The position numbers and the translations under genes are program-made. This document shows positions 9,237-17,784 of a DNA stretch of 57,446 nucleotides, in pieces. The notes under the pieces were generated by a model that saw nothing but the letters and a program-made list of their open reading frames with translations, did no database searches and had not been told where the DNA came from. The stretch comes from an uncultured Lachnospiraceae bacterium (GTDB lineage Bacteria > Bacillota > Clostridia > Lachnospirales > Lachnospiraceae), in the NCBI GenBank assembly GCA_947574135.1, contig CANPIM010000001.1, forward strand, positions 1-57,446, in the 5' to 3' direction. Every line of letters begins with the position of its first letter. Within the stretch, counting starts at the first letter, position 1.

Positions 9237-9996
9237 GCCGCTCACCTCCCGTGGTAAGCAGCGTCAGGGTATGGGAAATCCGCTGGTACAGCTGCTCGTT
9301 GGTCTCCTGTCCCCGATAGAGCTGATGAAACACCTGTCCGTCCCGGATAAACAGCACCCGCCCTGCATGGCTGGCCGCCTTCACGGAATGGGTCACCATC
9401 AGGATGGTCTGCCCCTCCTGGTTGATCCTTGCAAACAGCCCCAGAAGGCTATCCGTAGCCCTTGAATCCAGCGCGCCCGTGGGCTCATCCGCCAGCACAA
9501 GCCTGGGCCTGGTGATCAGGGCCCGGGCCACGGCCGCCCGCTGCTTCTGTCCGCCAGATACCTCATAGGGGTATTTTTTCAAGAGAGCGCTTATGCCAAG
9601 CTTTTCCGCAAGGGGCTTTAGGCGGCCGGACATTTCCCTATAATCCTTTCCCCCCAGAACCAGGGGCAGAAAAATATTATCCTCCAGGGTAAAGGTATCC
9701 AGAAGATGAAAATCCTGAAACACAAACCCAAGCTTCTCCCGCCGAAAGGCCGCCAGATGCTTCTCCGGAATCCTTGTCACATTCTTTCCCTCCAGGAGCA
9801 CCTGCCCGCTGGTAGGCTTATCCAGCGCTGCCAGAATATTTAAAAGGGTGGTCTTTCCGGAACCGGATTCCCCCATAATCGCCACATACTCTCCCGCCTC
9901 CACGGAAAAGGACACCTCCCGCAGGGCCTGCACCTGATTTCCCCCAAAGCGGGTGGTATAAATCTTTTTCAGTCCCTGCGCCTCCAAAATTGCCAT
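9229..9996 (-). CDS. ABC transporter ATP-binding protein, BceA type
   Basis: This is the ATPase subunit of the BceAB-like exporter, 255 residues. Walker A is GESGSGKTT near residue 42, the Q-loop is VFQDFHLL, the signature is SGGQKQRAAVARAL and Walker B is LVLADEPTGALD. Family members power removal or shielding of cell-wall-active peptides and, with BceB, signal transport flux to the kinase. The ATG at 9996 is preceded by AAAGGAGG at 8 bases; an upstream in-frame start at 10092 would read through the promoter. It overlaps the permease by a few bases. A promoter-like TATACT and two direct repeats upstream suggest control by the neighbouring response regulator. Confidence 0.93.
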   Translation of the reverse strand: MAILEAQGLKKIYTTRFGGNQVQALREVSFSVEAGEYVAIMGESGSGKTTLLNILAALDKPTSGQVLLEGKNVTRIPEKHLAAFRREKLGFVFQDFHLLDTFTLEDNIFLPLVLGGKDYREMSGRLKPLAEKLGISALLKKYPYEVSGGQKQRAAVARALITRPRLVLADEPTGALDSRATDSLLGLFARINQEGQTILMVTHSVKAASHAGRVLFIRDGQVFHQLYRGQETNEQLYQRISHTLTLLTTGGERHD

Positions 9997-10033
9997 GTTG
10001 AAAACCTCCTTTGTCTCTCGCTTTTGTGTTTTC

Positions 10034-10102
10034 AGTATAGCAAAAGGCATTCCGGGCCAACATCGCTTTCCATGACATTTTGGCCCCTCCATGTGACATT
10101 TT
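10034..10102 (-). promoter_or_regulatory. bceAB-like promoter with candidate response-regulator sites
   Basis: On the minus strand TATACT (10034-10039) is a good -10. Upstream, the nine-base word TGACATTTT (plus-strand reading) occurs at 10073-10081 and 10094-10102, exactly 21 bp apart, two helical turns. Tandem sites at this spacing are usual for OmpR-family regulators. No good -35 hexamer is visible, as expected for an activated promoter. Confidence 0.5.
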
Positions 10103-10116
10103 TGTAAGGCGCAGGC

Positions 10117-11124
10117 CTATTCCACCTGAAGCTCCTCCCGATGAAGATCCACAGAAAAGACGCTCCCCTCCCCAGGGCTTGACTCCGCCCAGATCCGGTA
10201 AGAAAGCATTTCTGCCGTTCGCCTGCAAAGGTAGAGCCCAAGCCCCGTGGACCTTTTGTTCAGCCGCCCGTTATATCCGGTAAAGCCCTTTTCAAAAATG
10301 CGGGGAATATCCTCCGGCGCAATACCAATGCCCGTATCCTGAATCCGAAGCACCGGCCCCTGAGATACCGTAATGGTCACGGCTCCTTCCCGGGTATATT
10401 TTACCGCATTGGACAAAAGCTGTTCGATAAGCAGCTGCAGCCATTTCTCATCAGTCAGCACCTTTACGGAAACCGGCTCATAGATCAGGCGGATGCGTTT
10501 CTCCACAAACTGGGCCGCATATTTATGTATGGCCCTTCGGACAATGGGATCCAGGTCATATTCCCGAAGCACAAGGTCTGAAACATCCCCGTTGAGGCGC
10601 ACATAGCTTAAGGCCAGCTCCACATACTGCTCAATGCGAAAGAGCTCTGCCTGAAGCTCCCGGTGCTCTCTGGTGTCCTCCCTTTGCAGGAGCATTCCCA
10701 TGGCCGCAATGGGCGTCTTGATCTGATGCACCCAGACCGTGTAATAATCCATGTTCTCCCGCTGCTTCCTCTGTCCCTCCAAGAGGCTATTCTCAAGGGC
10801 CTTTCCAAGGCTTCTCACCATCTCCTGATAATCCGCCTCCAAAAGGGTCTCCGGGGCCGGCAGCTCCTCTGTGAGCAGACAGATATTTTGTAAAAGCCGC
10901 ATACGCTCCCTATGCCTCCGGCTCCAGCTCTGAAAATGAAAGGCCAGAACCAAAAGGGTCAAAAGGGCGCACAGAACCATGGCATAGAGCACTGCCTCCG
11001 GCTCCAGCTTATACAGGGAAAACACCAGGGCAAATATCCCCCCAAACAGCAGAAACATAAGCGCTGTCTGCCAATACTCCCTGATATAAGGGCCTAAAAG
11101 TCCTTCCCTTCTTTTCCTTTCCAT
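10117..11124 (-). CDS. Sensor histidine kinase, BceS/intramembrane-sensing type
   Basis: A short 335-residue kinase with two closely spaced membrane helices (about residues 18-36 and 42-62) and almost no extracytoplasmic loop, the hallmark of intramembrane-sensing kinases. The phosphorylated His is in VHQIKTPIA near residue 137. The ATPase domain shows LLSNAVKYT (N box), DTGIGIAPEDIPRIFEKGF (G1/F box) and STGLGLYL (G2 box). In this family stimulus perception depends on the partner BceB-like permease, here the downstream gene. The ATG at 11124 has GGAGA at 7 bases; it follows the response regulator by 19 bases. Confidence 0.92.
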   Translation of the reverse strand: MERKRREGLLGPYIREYWQTALMFLLFGGIFALVFSLYKLEPEAVLYAMVLCALLTLLVLAFHFQSWSRRHRERMRLLQNICLLTEELPAPETLLEADYQEMVRSLGKALENSLLEGQRKQRENMDYYTVWVHQIKTPIAAMGMLLQREDTREHRELQAELFRIEQYVELALSYVRLNGDVSDLVLREYDLDPIVRRAIHKYAAQFVEKRIRLIYEPVSVKVLTDEKWLQLLIEQLLSNAVKYTREGAVTITVSQGPVLRIQDTGIGIAPEDIPRIFEKGFTGYNGRLNKRSTGLGLYLCRRTAEMLSYRIWAESSPGEGSVFSVDLHREELQVE

Positions 11125-11143
11125 ACCATTCTCTCCTGGCTTC

Positions 11144-11815
11144 TCACTCAACAATATAGCCGCTGCCCACCCGGGTTGCGATAAAATCTTTAAGCCCTGC
11201 CTGCTCCAGCTTTTTCCGGAGCCGGGTTACATTTACCGTTAAAGTATTCTCCTCCACATAGGAATCCATCTGCCACAGCCGGGTCATAAGGGTATCTCTG
11301 CTCACCACCCGCCCCTTATTCTCCAGAAGGGTCTGAAGAATGCGGAATTCATTCTTGGTGAGCTCTACCCGCTGTCCCTCATAGACCAGGGAGGCATCCT
11401 GGAGATTCAGCACCGCTCCCCTGTGCTCCAAAACAGGGATTTTTCCCGCCAAATCATAGGTGCGGCGCAAAACTGCCTGGATTTTGGCGATGAGTACCGT
11501 CAAATCCACGGGCTTGGGAATAAAATCGTCCCCGCCCATATTCATGGCCATTACAATATTCATATTGTCTGCGGCAGAGGACAGAAAGACCACGGGAACA
11601 TGGGAGATGCGGCGGATTTCCGTGCACCAGTGGTATCCATTATAATAGGGAAGCATAATATCCAGCAGTACCAGATGCGGATCAAAGGCCACAAAGGCAG
11701 AAATCACATCCCGGAAATCCTCAACACACGCCGCCTCATTTCCCCAGGCCTCCAGCTCCTTTTTCATAGTCCCTGCCATGGTGTCATCATCCTCCACGAT
11801 GAGTATCCGATACAT
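11144..11815 (-). CDS. OmpR/PhoB-family response regulator, BceR type
   Basis: A 223-residue two-domain regulator. The receiver domain begins MYRILIVEDDD, with the phospho-acceptor Asp in LVLLDIMLP near residue 51 and the conserved Lys in FIPKPVD near residue 101. The C-terminal winged helix shows LTKNEFRILQTLLENKGRVVSR and the VNVTRLRKKLE recognition region. It is expected to be phosphorylated by the downstream kinase and to activate the ABC exporter pair. The ATG at 11815 has GGGAGA close upstream and lies inside the 3' end of the preceding FUSC gene, so the two are co-transcribed. Confidence 0.93.
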   Translation of the reverse strand: MYRILIVEDDDTMAGTMKKELEAWGNEAACVEDFRDVISAFVAFDPHLVLLDIMLPYYNGYHWCTEIRRISHVPVVFLSSAADNMNIVMAMNMGGDDFIPKPVDLTVLIAKIQAVLRRTYDLAGKIPVLEHRGAVLNLQDASLVYEGQRVELTKNEFRILQTLLENKGRVVSRDTLMTRLWQMDSYVEENTLTVNVTRLRKKLEQAGLKDFIATRVGSGYIVE

Positions 11816-13124
11816 ATGTCTCTCCCTTATGCTTTCTTTTCTTCCAAAACCGCACAGGCTCATAGAGCCTGCGAATACACCGGATTACATTTTCAGGCCT
11901 GGCTTCCTGGCTCTGGGGCTCTAAAAGCTCCTCCTCCGTGCCTGTGTGTATCAATTCCTTGGCCTTCACATACCGGCGAAGCCGCTCCTCCATGCCCGCC
12001 CGGCTGGCCCGTGCATCGTAAAAATACAGCATGGTATATCCCGCATACTCGGGAAGCTCCCGTTTCTCCATGCGGAAATACCGGAGAAAGGGCTCCCGAA
12101 GAAGGGCCTCCTCCAGCTGCAAAGCCTTCTCCTGGGTCTCCATGACCCGCACATAGATAATCGCATCCTCCTTGTGATATTCTCCCTGCACATAATTTCG
12201 ATAAGGAGACTTATGCATCTTCTCATAGTTTTTCTCCTCCATGGGATTGTCAAATCTCTCATAATACAAAAAGAGAGAGTCCTCCACAATGGAGGTGACA
12301 ATGTAGTTCTGCCCCTGACGCCGCAGGTAATCTGTGAGAAGCTCCACCCGCTCCGTGGGAATGGCCACCTTTTCTATATAGCGATTTTCCTGAATATCAT
12401 AGAGAGCTGCTCCATCCATAACCACCATGGGCAGCTGGATCTTCATGTCTTTTAATTTTTCTACGAGAAAGGCCGGGGTTCGCCAGGTAACCACCGCCAC
12501 TTTTGCCCCGTCCTCAATGAGCCGGTTCATGCCAATCCGAATGCTGGCAGGGATCTCACTGCTCTCATCGGGAATGAGATTTTCCAGCCTTACAAGAAAA
12601 AGCTTCTCCCTGTGATATTCCTTGGGCAGATGAAAGCCATTTACAAAAACCGCGGCCCCAATGCCGATGAGAGTATCAATCACCCGGTGATACACCTGCT
12701 CAAAGGGATCCCCGGTGGAGGCATAGCTCACGGTGATAATGAGAAACACGGCGCTGGCCAGGGAAGCCGCTGCCGCCTTATTCATCCAGACAGTGGTATG
12801 GAGGACCAGAATCACTCCCATGGCAATGAGCAGGTACTTAAACAGCTCTCCGGATTCCGGGATGCGCTCCGTGATCAGGAGAGCCCCCAGCCCGTACACC
12901 GCTCCCACAACCGTGGCAATAATACGATTGACTGCAAAGGTCCGGCTCCCCTCCATATAGGGCTGCATACAGATAACGGCCGCAATGGTGGCGTGAATAG
13001 GCATGCCTCTGTGTCTGCGCAGCATATAAACCACCAGGCAGAGAAAAACTGCCACAGCCGTCTTTATCATCCGCATTCCCACATGGGGAAACGGCCTTCG
13101 CCTGATTCCCTCATTCTCTTTCAT
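11787..13124 (-). CDS. FUSC-type membrane protein fused to a degenerate HAD-like domain
   Basis: A 445-residue protein with an N-terminal aromatic-acid-exporter/FUSC-like membrane half (about residues 18-160, several hydrophobic helices, including VNRIIATVVGAVYGLGAL). The soluble C-terminal half (about 175-400) resembles Cof-type HAD hydrolases: a helix, AKVAVVTWRTPAFLVEKL in place of the usual motif II, then MVVMDGAALYD in place of the usual NGA-x-I-Y-D. The catalytic first motif DxDGT is not present and no GDxxND motif is seen, so the HAD part is probably non-catalytic. It heads the transcript that continues into the Bce-type regulator. Its function is unknown; a link to envelope stress is inferred from position only. 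Confidence 0.75.
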   Translation of the reverse strand: MKENEGIRRRPFPHVGMRMIKTAVAVFLCLVVYMLRRHRGMPIHATIAAVICMQPYMEGSRTFAVNRIIATVVGAVYGLGALLITERIPESGELFKYLLIAMGVILVLHTTVWMNKAAAASLASAVFLIITVSYASTGDPFEQVYHRVIDTLIGIGAAVFVNGFHLPKEYHREKLFLVRLENLIPDESSEIPASIRIGMNRLIEDGAKVAVVTWRTPAFLVEKLKDMKIQLPMVVMDGAALYDIQENRYIEKVAIPTERVELLTDYLRRQGQNYIVTSIVEDSLFLYYERFDNPMEEKNYEKMHKSPYRNYVQGEYHKEDAIIYVRVMETQEKALQLEEALLREPFLRYFRMEKRELPEYAGYTMLYFYDARASRAGMEERLRRYVKAKELIHTGTEEELLEPQSQEARPENVIRCIRRLYEPVRFWKKRKHKGETYVSDTHRGG

Positions 13125-13150
13125 ACGCTTTCCCCTTTTTCTCTCCTATA

Positions 13151-13190
13151 AAAAATTGCTTTGCAATGGCACGAAAGGGTATCATCACAC
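13151..13190. repeat. Possible relative of the 43-bp intergenic repeat
   Basis: The stretch ATTGCTTTGCAATGGCACGA and the bases after it follow the same pattern (GC..GC-ATGG-AC-AAAG-GTA) as the 43-bp units at 17574 and 17723. About two thirds of positions match by eye, so this may be a diverged copy. Confidence 0.3.
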
Positions 13191-13219
13191 TTGACATTTC
13201 TTATCTGGACTATTATATC
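13191..13219 (+). promoter_or_regulatory. Upstream plus-strand promoter
   Basis: A perfect TTGACA (13191-13196) is followed at 17 bases by TATATC (13214-13219). It would give the LacI-family gene a leader of about 180 bases, alongside the closer promoter at 13343-13371. Confidence 0.5.
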
Positions 13220-13307
13220 TAAATCCTGGGAATTTCACAACTCTGCCCCCTCGATTTTTTCATTTTCATCCCGGCGCATCCCGATTTTGCCGTCTGTCAT
13301 GCAAAGT

Positions 13308-13371
13308 ATTGCAAAAATTATGCAATTTTTCTCAAATATCCCGTGACATTCTCCCCAAAACATGGTAGTAT
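13308..13371 (+). promoter_or_regulatory. LacI-gene promoter and candidate operator
   Basis: GTGACA (13343-13348), 17 bases, TAGTAT (13366-13371) lies 35 bases before the LacI-family ATG. Just upstream is the inverted repeat ATTGCA-N7-TGCAAT at 13308-13326. The same TGCAA half-site is frequent in front of the sugar operon that this regulator flanks, so autoregulation is plausible. Confidence 0.5.
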
Positions 13372-13405
13372 AAAAAACAACACGACAGCTTAGAAGGGAG
13401 CTCCT

Positions 13406-14398
13406 ATGGTAACACTGGCAGACATCGCCAAACTGGCGGACACAAGCATTTCCACTGTTTCCCGGGCACTGAAAAACGACCCGCGCATCAGCCTTGAGAT
13501 GAAAGAAAAAATACAGCAGATCGCCTCCCGGGAGGGCTATACCAAGCATCGATCCAAGGCCTCCATTTATGGTCCGGATTGGGGCCGAATCGGACTGATC
13601 GTTCCCGAAGTTATGTCCGGATACTATGCAAGAATCGTTCATCTGGCCAATCAGAACTTTGCCAGACAGAATTATTCCGTCAGCATACGCATCACGGAAT
13701 TTGACTCCGCAGCCCTGATCCGCCATCTCCACGATTTTGCACAGGTAGGGGTGGACGGCCTTTTGGTGGTCCTGGATGATTCCGAGGAAATCTCCCCGGA
13801 AATCCACAGTGCCATTGAATACGTCCGGCAGCCTGTGATGTTTATCACCGCCGATTACATCCCTGACCTGGATTACGACGCCATCTACCTGGACGAGCTT
13901 CGGGGAATCACCATGGGCATCCATCACCTGGTCCAGCGGGGCTACCGGGATATTGGATTTATCGGGGAGCACGCCACCTTAGGCCGTCTCTCCCTGTTCC
14001 GGGAGGCCATGAAAAAATCCGGCATGACCATTCGGGAGGATTTTATCGCCATCAGCAATGTCCGGGCCGAAGCCGGGGGGTGCGATTGCATCCGACAGCT
14101 TTTGTCCCGCCCCCAGCAGCCCGACGCCATCTTTGCCAGCTACGATCAGATGGCCATCGGAGCCATTAAGTCTCTCACCGACGCAGGCCTGAAAATTCCC
14201 AAAAACATGGCCGTCCTGGGCTTTGATGACCTGGCAGTCTCCCAGTATATTCACAAGGGGATTACCACCATCCAGAACCCCTGCGAGGATATCATCTCCA
14301 TCTCCTGCCGGGTTTTATTAAACCGCATCAACCACGATGAATCCGCTCCTCAGCAGATTGCCCTAAAGCCCCAGCTCATTGTGCGGGGAACTACCTGA
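13406..14398 (+). CDS. LacI-family transcriptional regulator
   Basis: A 330-residue repressor. The N-terminal helix-turn-helix MVTLADIAKLADTSISTVSRAL is the classic LacI-type DNA reader. The remainder is a periplasmic-binding-protein-like effector domain, with IGLIVPEVMSGYY at its start, IFASYDQMAIGAIKSL, and GFDDLAVSQYIHKGITTI near the end. The start has GGGAG five bases upstream. It is transcribed towards the 3' end of sugar operon 1 and separated from it by a bidirectional terminator. It most likely senses the substrate of that operon. Sites with TGCAA half-sites occur in both upstream regions. Confidence 0.93.
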   Translation: MVTLADIAKLADTSISTVSRALKNDPRISLEMKEKIQQIASREGYTKHRSKASIYGPDWGRIGLIVPEVMSGYYARIVHLANQNFARQNYSVSIRITEFDSAALIRHLHDFAQVGVDGLLVVLDDSEEISPEIHSAIEYVRQPVMFITADYIPDLDYDAIYLDELRGITMGIHHLVQRGYRDIGFIGEHATLGRLSLFREAMKKSGMTIREDFIAISNVRAEAGGCDCIRQLLSRPQQPDAIFASYDQMAIGAIKSLTDAGLKIPKNMAVLGFDDLAVSQYIHKGITTIQNPCEDIISISCRVLLNRINHDESAPQQIALKPQLIVRGTT

Positions 14399-14408
14399 AA
14401 ATAAAAGC

Positions 14409-14440
14409 AGCCGCCATTACTACTCTGAATAATGGCGGCT
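14409..14440. terminator. Bidirectional rho-independent terminator
   Basis: A perfect 11-bp stem (14409-14419 with 14430-14440) with a 10-base loop is followed on the plus strand by TGCCTTTTTT. On the minus strand it is followed by a TTTTATTTT stretch. It separates the convergent LacI gene and sugar operon 1. Confidence 0.88.
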
Positions 14441-14485
14441 TGCCTTTTTTATCCCGTCAACAAGCGCTCTTTCTTTCCCTGCTGC

Positions 14486-15946
14486 CTACTCCCACATGGC
14501 ATCGATCTCCGCAATCATTTTCTCTGCCAGAATATCGCCGCCCTCCGGGCCCACATGGGTAGAGGCAGGCTTACTGCTGTAGGAACCGCCAGCCACAGCG
14601 ACCGGGGTAGGCAAATAGCCCAGGCTTCCGTTGGCCAGCTGAATGTGGAACACCTGATCTGCCTTACATCTGGCCCGTACCCGCACTCCATAATCCACAA
14701 AGAGCTCAAAGGGATTGGTGATAATGGCGGCCCGGCCAATCCGCACCACATACATGCGGAAGCTGCAGGTATCCATTTTCTGCTGCTCCTCCCAGCGCTC
14801 TGCCACGCCCATGGGCTCAAACATCCGCAGCTGATCATGGGTGGTCATAGGCTTATCTTTGGAAAATTTTTCCTTTTCCGCTGCCAGGAAGGCGGCCGCC
14901 TCCTCATACTCCTCCTTATCCACCTTCCGCAGGGGCAGCTCCAGCTCCACGGCCTTGCTGTGGAATACCGGGGCCTTCTGGATGCTGTCTCTGGCCTTGG
15001 GATAGCAGCGCACTACCGCGTCACAGATTCGGGAGCCAATCATATCGCACTCCTGCGCCAAATCAAAGTTCCGGAATACCTCCGTAGCCTGGGCATTCCA
15101 TAAAATCAGCTCCTTCTTGTTGTTCTTGCTGATCCGGGTCAGATCCAGAGGATTCTGATCCCCTCCTGCCCCACATATGGGCAGCACATAAATATTTCCC
15201 AGCTCCTCCCGAATACGAGCTCTGGTGGGCGTCCAGTAATCTGCCGATACAAAGCAGTGAAGTTCCATAACCTGAGAGGGGCAGGGAATATCCACAGCCA
15301 CGCCAGTCAGGTTCCGGTCCATATCCCAGGTGTACAGCACATCTGCCGTGTGATCCACCGGTCCCTCAAACCGCACAAAGCTGTCCAGGGAGCAGTCTCC
15401 GTACATCTTGGACTCCTCGGTACCGTCCTCCTTCTTAAAGACCGGTCTCCGGTTAAAGCCCACTGCCGCATAATCCTGGGCATAGCTCACACCTCCGGGA
15501 CTTCTGTTGGCCCAGGCATCCAGTATCAGCTCATAGAGCCTCTGGGAAATCCACTCCGTGGCCTCATCCCCGTAGAGAATATTCTCCGGCATCTCAATGG
15601 GCATCACCCGATCCTCCCCAAAATATTTGATAAGGGTCTCATTTCCCACCGGCCCGAAGGTACAGGAATTATGGGTATGAATGGCATGGAAATCCACCCG
15701 CTTCTCATCGATCTCCTCCACATCCTTTAAAAGCTCCCACACCCGCTTTACCACATAGATAGGGGCGCTCACCATATCCAGAGAAACAAAGGTCATCTGC
15801 TCCTCCCCATTTTCCAGCACCAGGGCTGTGGCTGTCAACGGATCATGTATATAGCTGCTAATGCGGGTGTACAGCTGCCCAGCCACAAAAAAGGGCCGAT
15901 CCGGTGTAATATCCATGCTAGACCATCCAATATTTAACTGCTTCAT
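14486..15946 (-). CDS. Neutral-ceramidase-like hydrolase, operon 1 paralogue
   Basis: A 486-residue protein of the neutral/alkaline non-lysosomal ceramidase N-terminal fold. It begins with the family's GWSSMDITPDRP strand, and has HTHNSCTFGPVG near residue 90 (the zinc-binding His-x-His region). GAGGDQNP sits near residue 262, where true ceramidases have GDVSP with the serine nucleophile; Asn replaces Ser here. No signal peptide is seen, so it is probably cytoplasmic. It is the last gene of a sugar-import operon that also encodes an isomerase and a kinase. A role on a lipid is unlikely from context; hydrolysis of a sugar-linked amide or ester is inferred. Confidence 0.75.
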   Translation of the reverse strand: MKQLNIGWSSMDITPDRPFFVAGQLYTRISSYIHDPLTATALVLENGEEQMTFVSLDMVSAPIYVVKRVWELLKDVEEIDEKRVDFHAIHTHNSCTFGPVGNETLIKYFGEDRVMPIEMPENILYGDEATEWISQRLYELILDAWANRSPGGVSYAQDYAAVGFNRRPVFKKEDGTEESKMYGDCSLDSFVRFEGPVDHTADVLYTWDMDRNLTGVAVDIPCPSQVMELHCFVSADYWTPTRARIREELGNIYVLPICGAGGDQNPLDLTRISKNNKKELILWNAQATEVFRNFDLAQECDMIGSRICDAVVRCYPKARDSIQKAPVFHSKAVELELPLRKVDKEEYEEAAAFLAAEKEKFSKDKPMTTHDQLRMFEPMGVAERWEEQQKMDTCSFRMYVVRIGRAAIITNPFELFVDYGVRVRARCKADQVFHIQLANGSLGYLPTPVAVAGGSYSSKPASTHVGPEGGDILAEKMIAEIDAMWE

Positions 15947-16031
15947 CTTCCTAAACGCTCCTTTCCAAGCTTTCCTTCTTTTTTGCTCTCAAAAATTTTC
16001 TCTATCCTTTTTCCATCCACCCAAAATCCTT

Positions 16032-17552
16032 TTACCCCTCACTGGGATACTTGGAGAACAAGGGCTCCAATGCATCGTAGAGATCCAGGTAATTCTCATA
16101 ATTCCTGTCATAAACCGCCCGATTCTCCGGATGGGGCTCGAAGCGCTCTCCCGGACGGACCAGGCCCTCCACAGCGCTGTCCACATCCCCGTAAAGTCCG
16201 GCGGCCACAGCTCCCAGGACGGCAGCTCCCAGGCAGGCGCTCTCCCTGGTTTTTAAGGTCTCCACCGGCTTTCCCGTCACATCCGCCTTGATGGAATTCC
16301 AGATGGGACTCTTGGAACCTCCTCCCATGGAATACACCACGTCCACCGGCTGTCCCAGGCTCTCCACCTGCTCCAGATTCCGCCGGAGCATAAAGGCCAC
16401 AGACTCCAGGATTGCCCGGGAGAAATGGGGCCGTCCATGCTTTAGGGTAACCCCATAGAATACCCCCTTGGCCAGGGAATTATATTCCGGGTTGCTGGCT
16501 CCTGAAAGATGGGGCAGCATCACCAGGCCGTCGCAGCCGGCAGGCACGGTCTCCGCCTCCTTATCAGCCAGCAGAAAGCCGTCAGCCCCTTCTGCCTTCT
16601 CCTTCTGGTAAAACTGGTTCACATACCACTTTAAAACCATTCCCGCGGTCTGGGACCAGAGAAGCACCACGTAGCGTCCCGGCACTGCGTGATTCTGGCA
16701 GGTAAGCCGACGCTCCTTGCTCCAGGGCACAAACTGTCCCACATTGGCGCACACGGCCAGACAGGATCCCGTGGTTTCCGTCACCTCTCCCGGCTTAATC
16801 CGGCCCACTCCCACAATGCCGCAGGTCTGATCCAAGGCTCCGGTAGCTGCCAGAATCTGTATTGACAGGCCTGTCTCCCTGGCCGCCTGCTCCGTCACCT
16901 TCCCCACAGGCGTCCCGCAGGGAAGCACCTTTGCCAACCGGCTCTCCTCAATGCCCAGATAATCCAGCATCTCCTTCCACCAGCAGCGCCGGTTGATATC
17001 ATATAAGAGAGAGGATGCCAGCAAATTTTCCTCGCAGGCGAATTTTCCCGTGAGCCGGTAAAGGAGATAGTCCTCCAGCAACAGAAATTTTGCCGTCTTT
17101 TCATAGACTTCCGGCTCGTGCCTGCGAAGCCAGGCAATCTTGGTGGCCGGCCAGGTAGCCACACACTCCGGCTGACCGGTCCGCTCATAAATCTCTTTTA
17201 AGCCAAACTCCTGTTCTATCTCTGCCGCTTCCTCTCCGGAGCGGTTATCCAGCCACACAATGGCCGGCCGCAGAGCCTCCCCCTTCTCATCCAGGCAGAT
17301 CAGAGTTTCCCCCTGGCTGCTGATAGCCAGAGACAGGATCTCCTCCGGCTTCACGCCGGATTTCTTCATCAGATCCCTTGTCAGTGTACACAAATGCTTC
17401 CAATAGCTCTCTGCCGGAAACTCCACCCGATTGGGAGCCGGGGTGAGAAGCACATAATCCTCCACCCCCGAGGCCACCAGAGAGCCATCCATGCAGAAAA
17501 CCGCCGCCTTCAGGGAGGTGGTTCCTGCGTCAATGCCTAAAATATATGCCAT
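16032..17552 (-). CDS. FGGY-family carbohydrate kinase
   Basis: A 506-residue sugar kinase of the xylulokinase/rhamnulokinase/fuculokinase superfamily, which phosphorylates ketoses or polyols with ATP. It begins ILGIDAGTTSLKAAVF (phosphate-1 loop), has GALDQTCGIVGVG and TETTGSCLAVC in the middle, and the C-terminal ATP-site signature MGGGSKSPIWNSIKADVTG. AISSQGETL near residue 98 is a usual substrate-side motif. The ATG at 17552 has AGGAGA 7 bases upstream. It follows the isomerase gene after a repeat-bearing 230-base gap. The partner isomerase suggests the substrate is a ketose; the exact sugar cannot be read from sequence. Confidence 0.9.
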   Translation of the reverse strand: MAYILGIDAGTTSLKAAVFCMDGSLVASGVEDYVLLTPAPNRVEFPAESYWKHLCTLTRDLMKKSGVKPEEILSLAISSQGETLICLDEKGEALRPAIVWLDNRSGEEAAEIEQEFGLKEIYERTGQPECVATWPATKIAWLRRHEPEVYEKTAKFLLLEDYLLYRLTGKFACEENLLASSLLYDINRRCWWKEMLDYLGIEESRLAKVLPCGTPVGKVTEQAARETGLSIQILAATGALDQTCGIVGVGRIKPGEVTETTGSCLAVCANVGQFVPWSKERRLTCQNHAVPGRYVVLLWSQTAGMVLKWYVNQFYQKEKAEGADGFLLADKEAETVPAGCDGLVMLPHLSGASNPEYNSLAKGVFYGVTLKHGRPHFSRAILESVAFMLRRNLEQVESLGQPVDVVYSMGGGSKSPIWNSIKADVTGKPVETLKTRESACLGAAVLGAVAAGLYGDVDSAVEGLVRPGERFEPHPENRAVYDRNYENYLDLYDALEPLFSKYPSEG

Positions 17553-17573
17553 AACTAAGTCTCCTAATTAGAA

Positions 17574-17765
17574 TCGCTACGCGATGGTACTAAAGAGTAA
17601 AGTCCCTTTGGCGCACCCCTTCTGAGAGGAAATTTTCTTCGAAAGGGCACGAAGAAAATTTCCTCTCGTGCGCCTTCGCGACTTTACTGGTTGGATCTTG
17701 TCCCAGGTTCCACTTTTTGTAGTCGCTGCGCGACGGCTCTAAAGGGTAATGTCCCTTTGGCGCAC
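17574..17765. repeat. REP-like intergenic palindromic element
   Basis: Two 43-bp direct copies (17574-17616 and 17723-17765) match at 37 of 43 positions. After the first copy comes a perfect 18-bp stem (17624-17641 with 17650-17667, 8-base loop), flanked by an outer inverted repeat (17596-17616 with 17668-17688). The whole folds into a long hairpin between the isomerase and kinase genes of operon 1. It resembles a REP/MITE-type element rather than a terminator, since no T-tract follows on the minus strand. Confidence 0.85.
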
Positions 17766-17784
17766 TCTTCCTGAATGGATTGGA

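Noticed and set aside
17624-17667. Perfect 18-bp stem as a rho-independent terminator
   Set aside because: There is no T-tract on the transcribed strand and it is nested in a larger repeat, so an intergenic repeat element is the better explanation.
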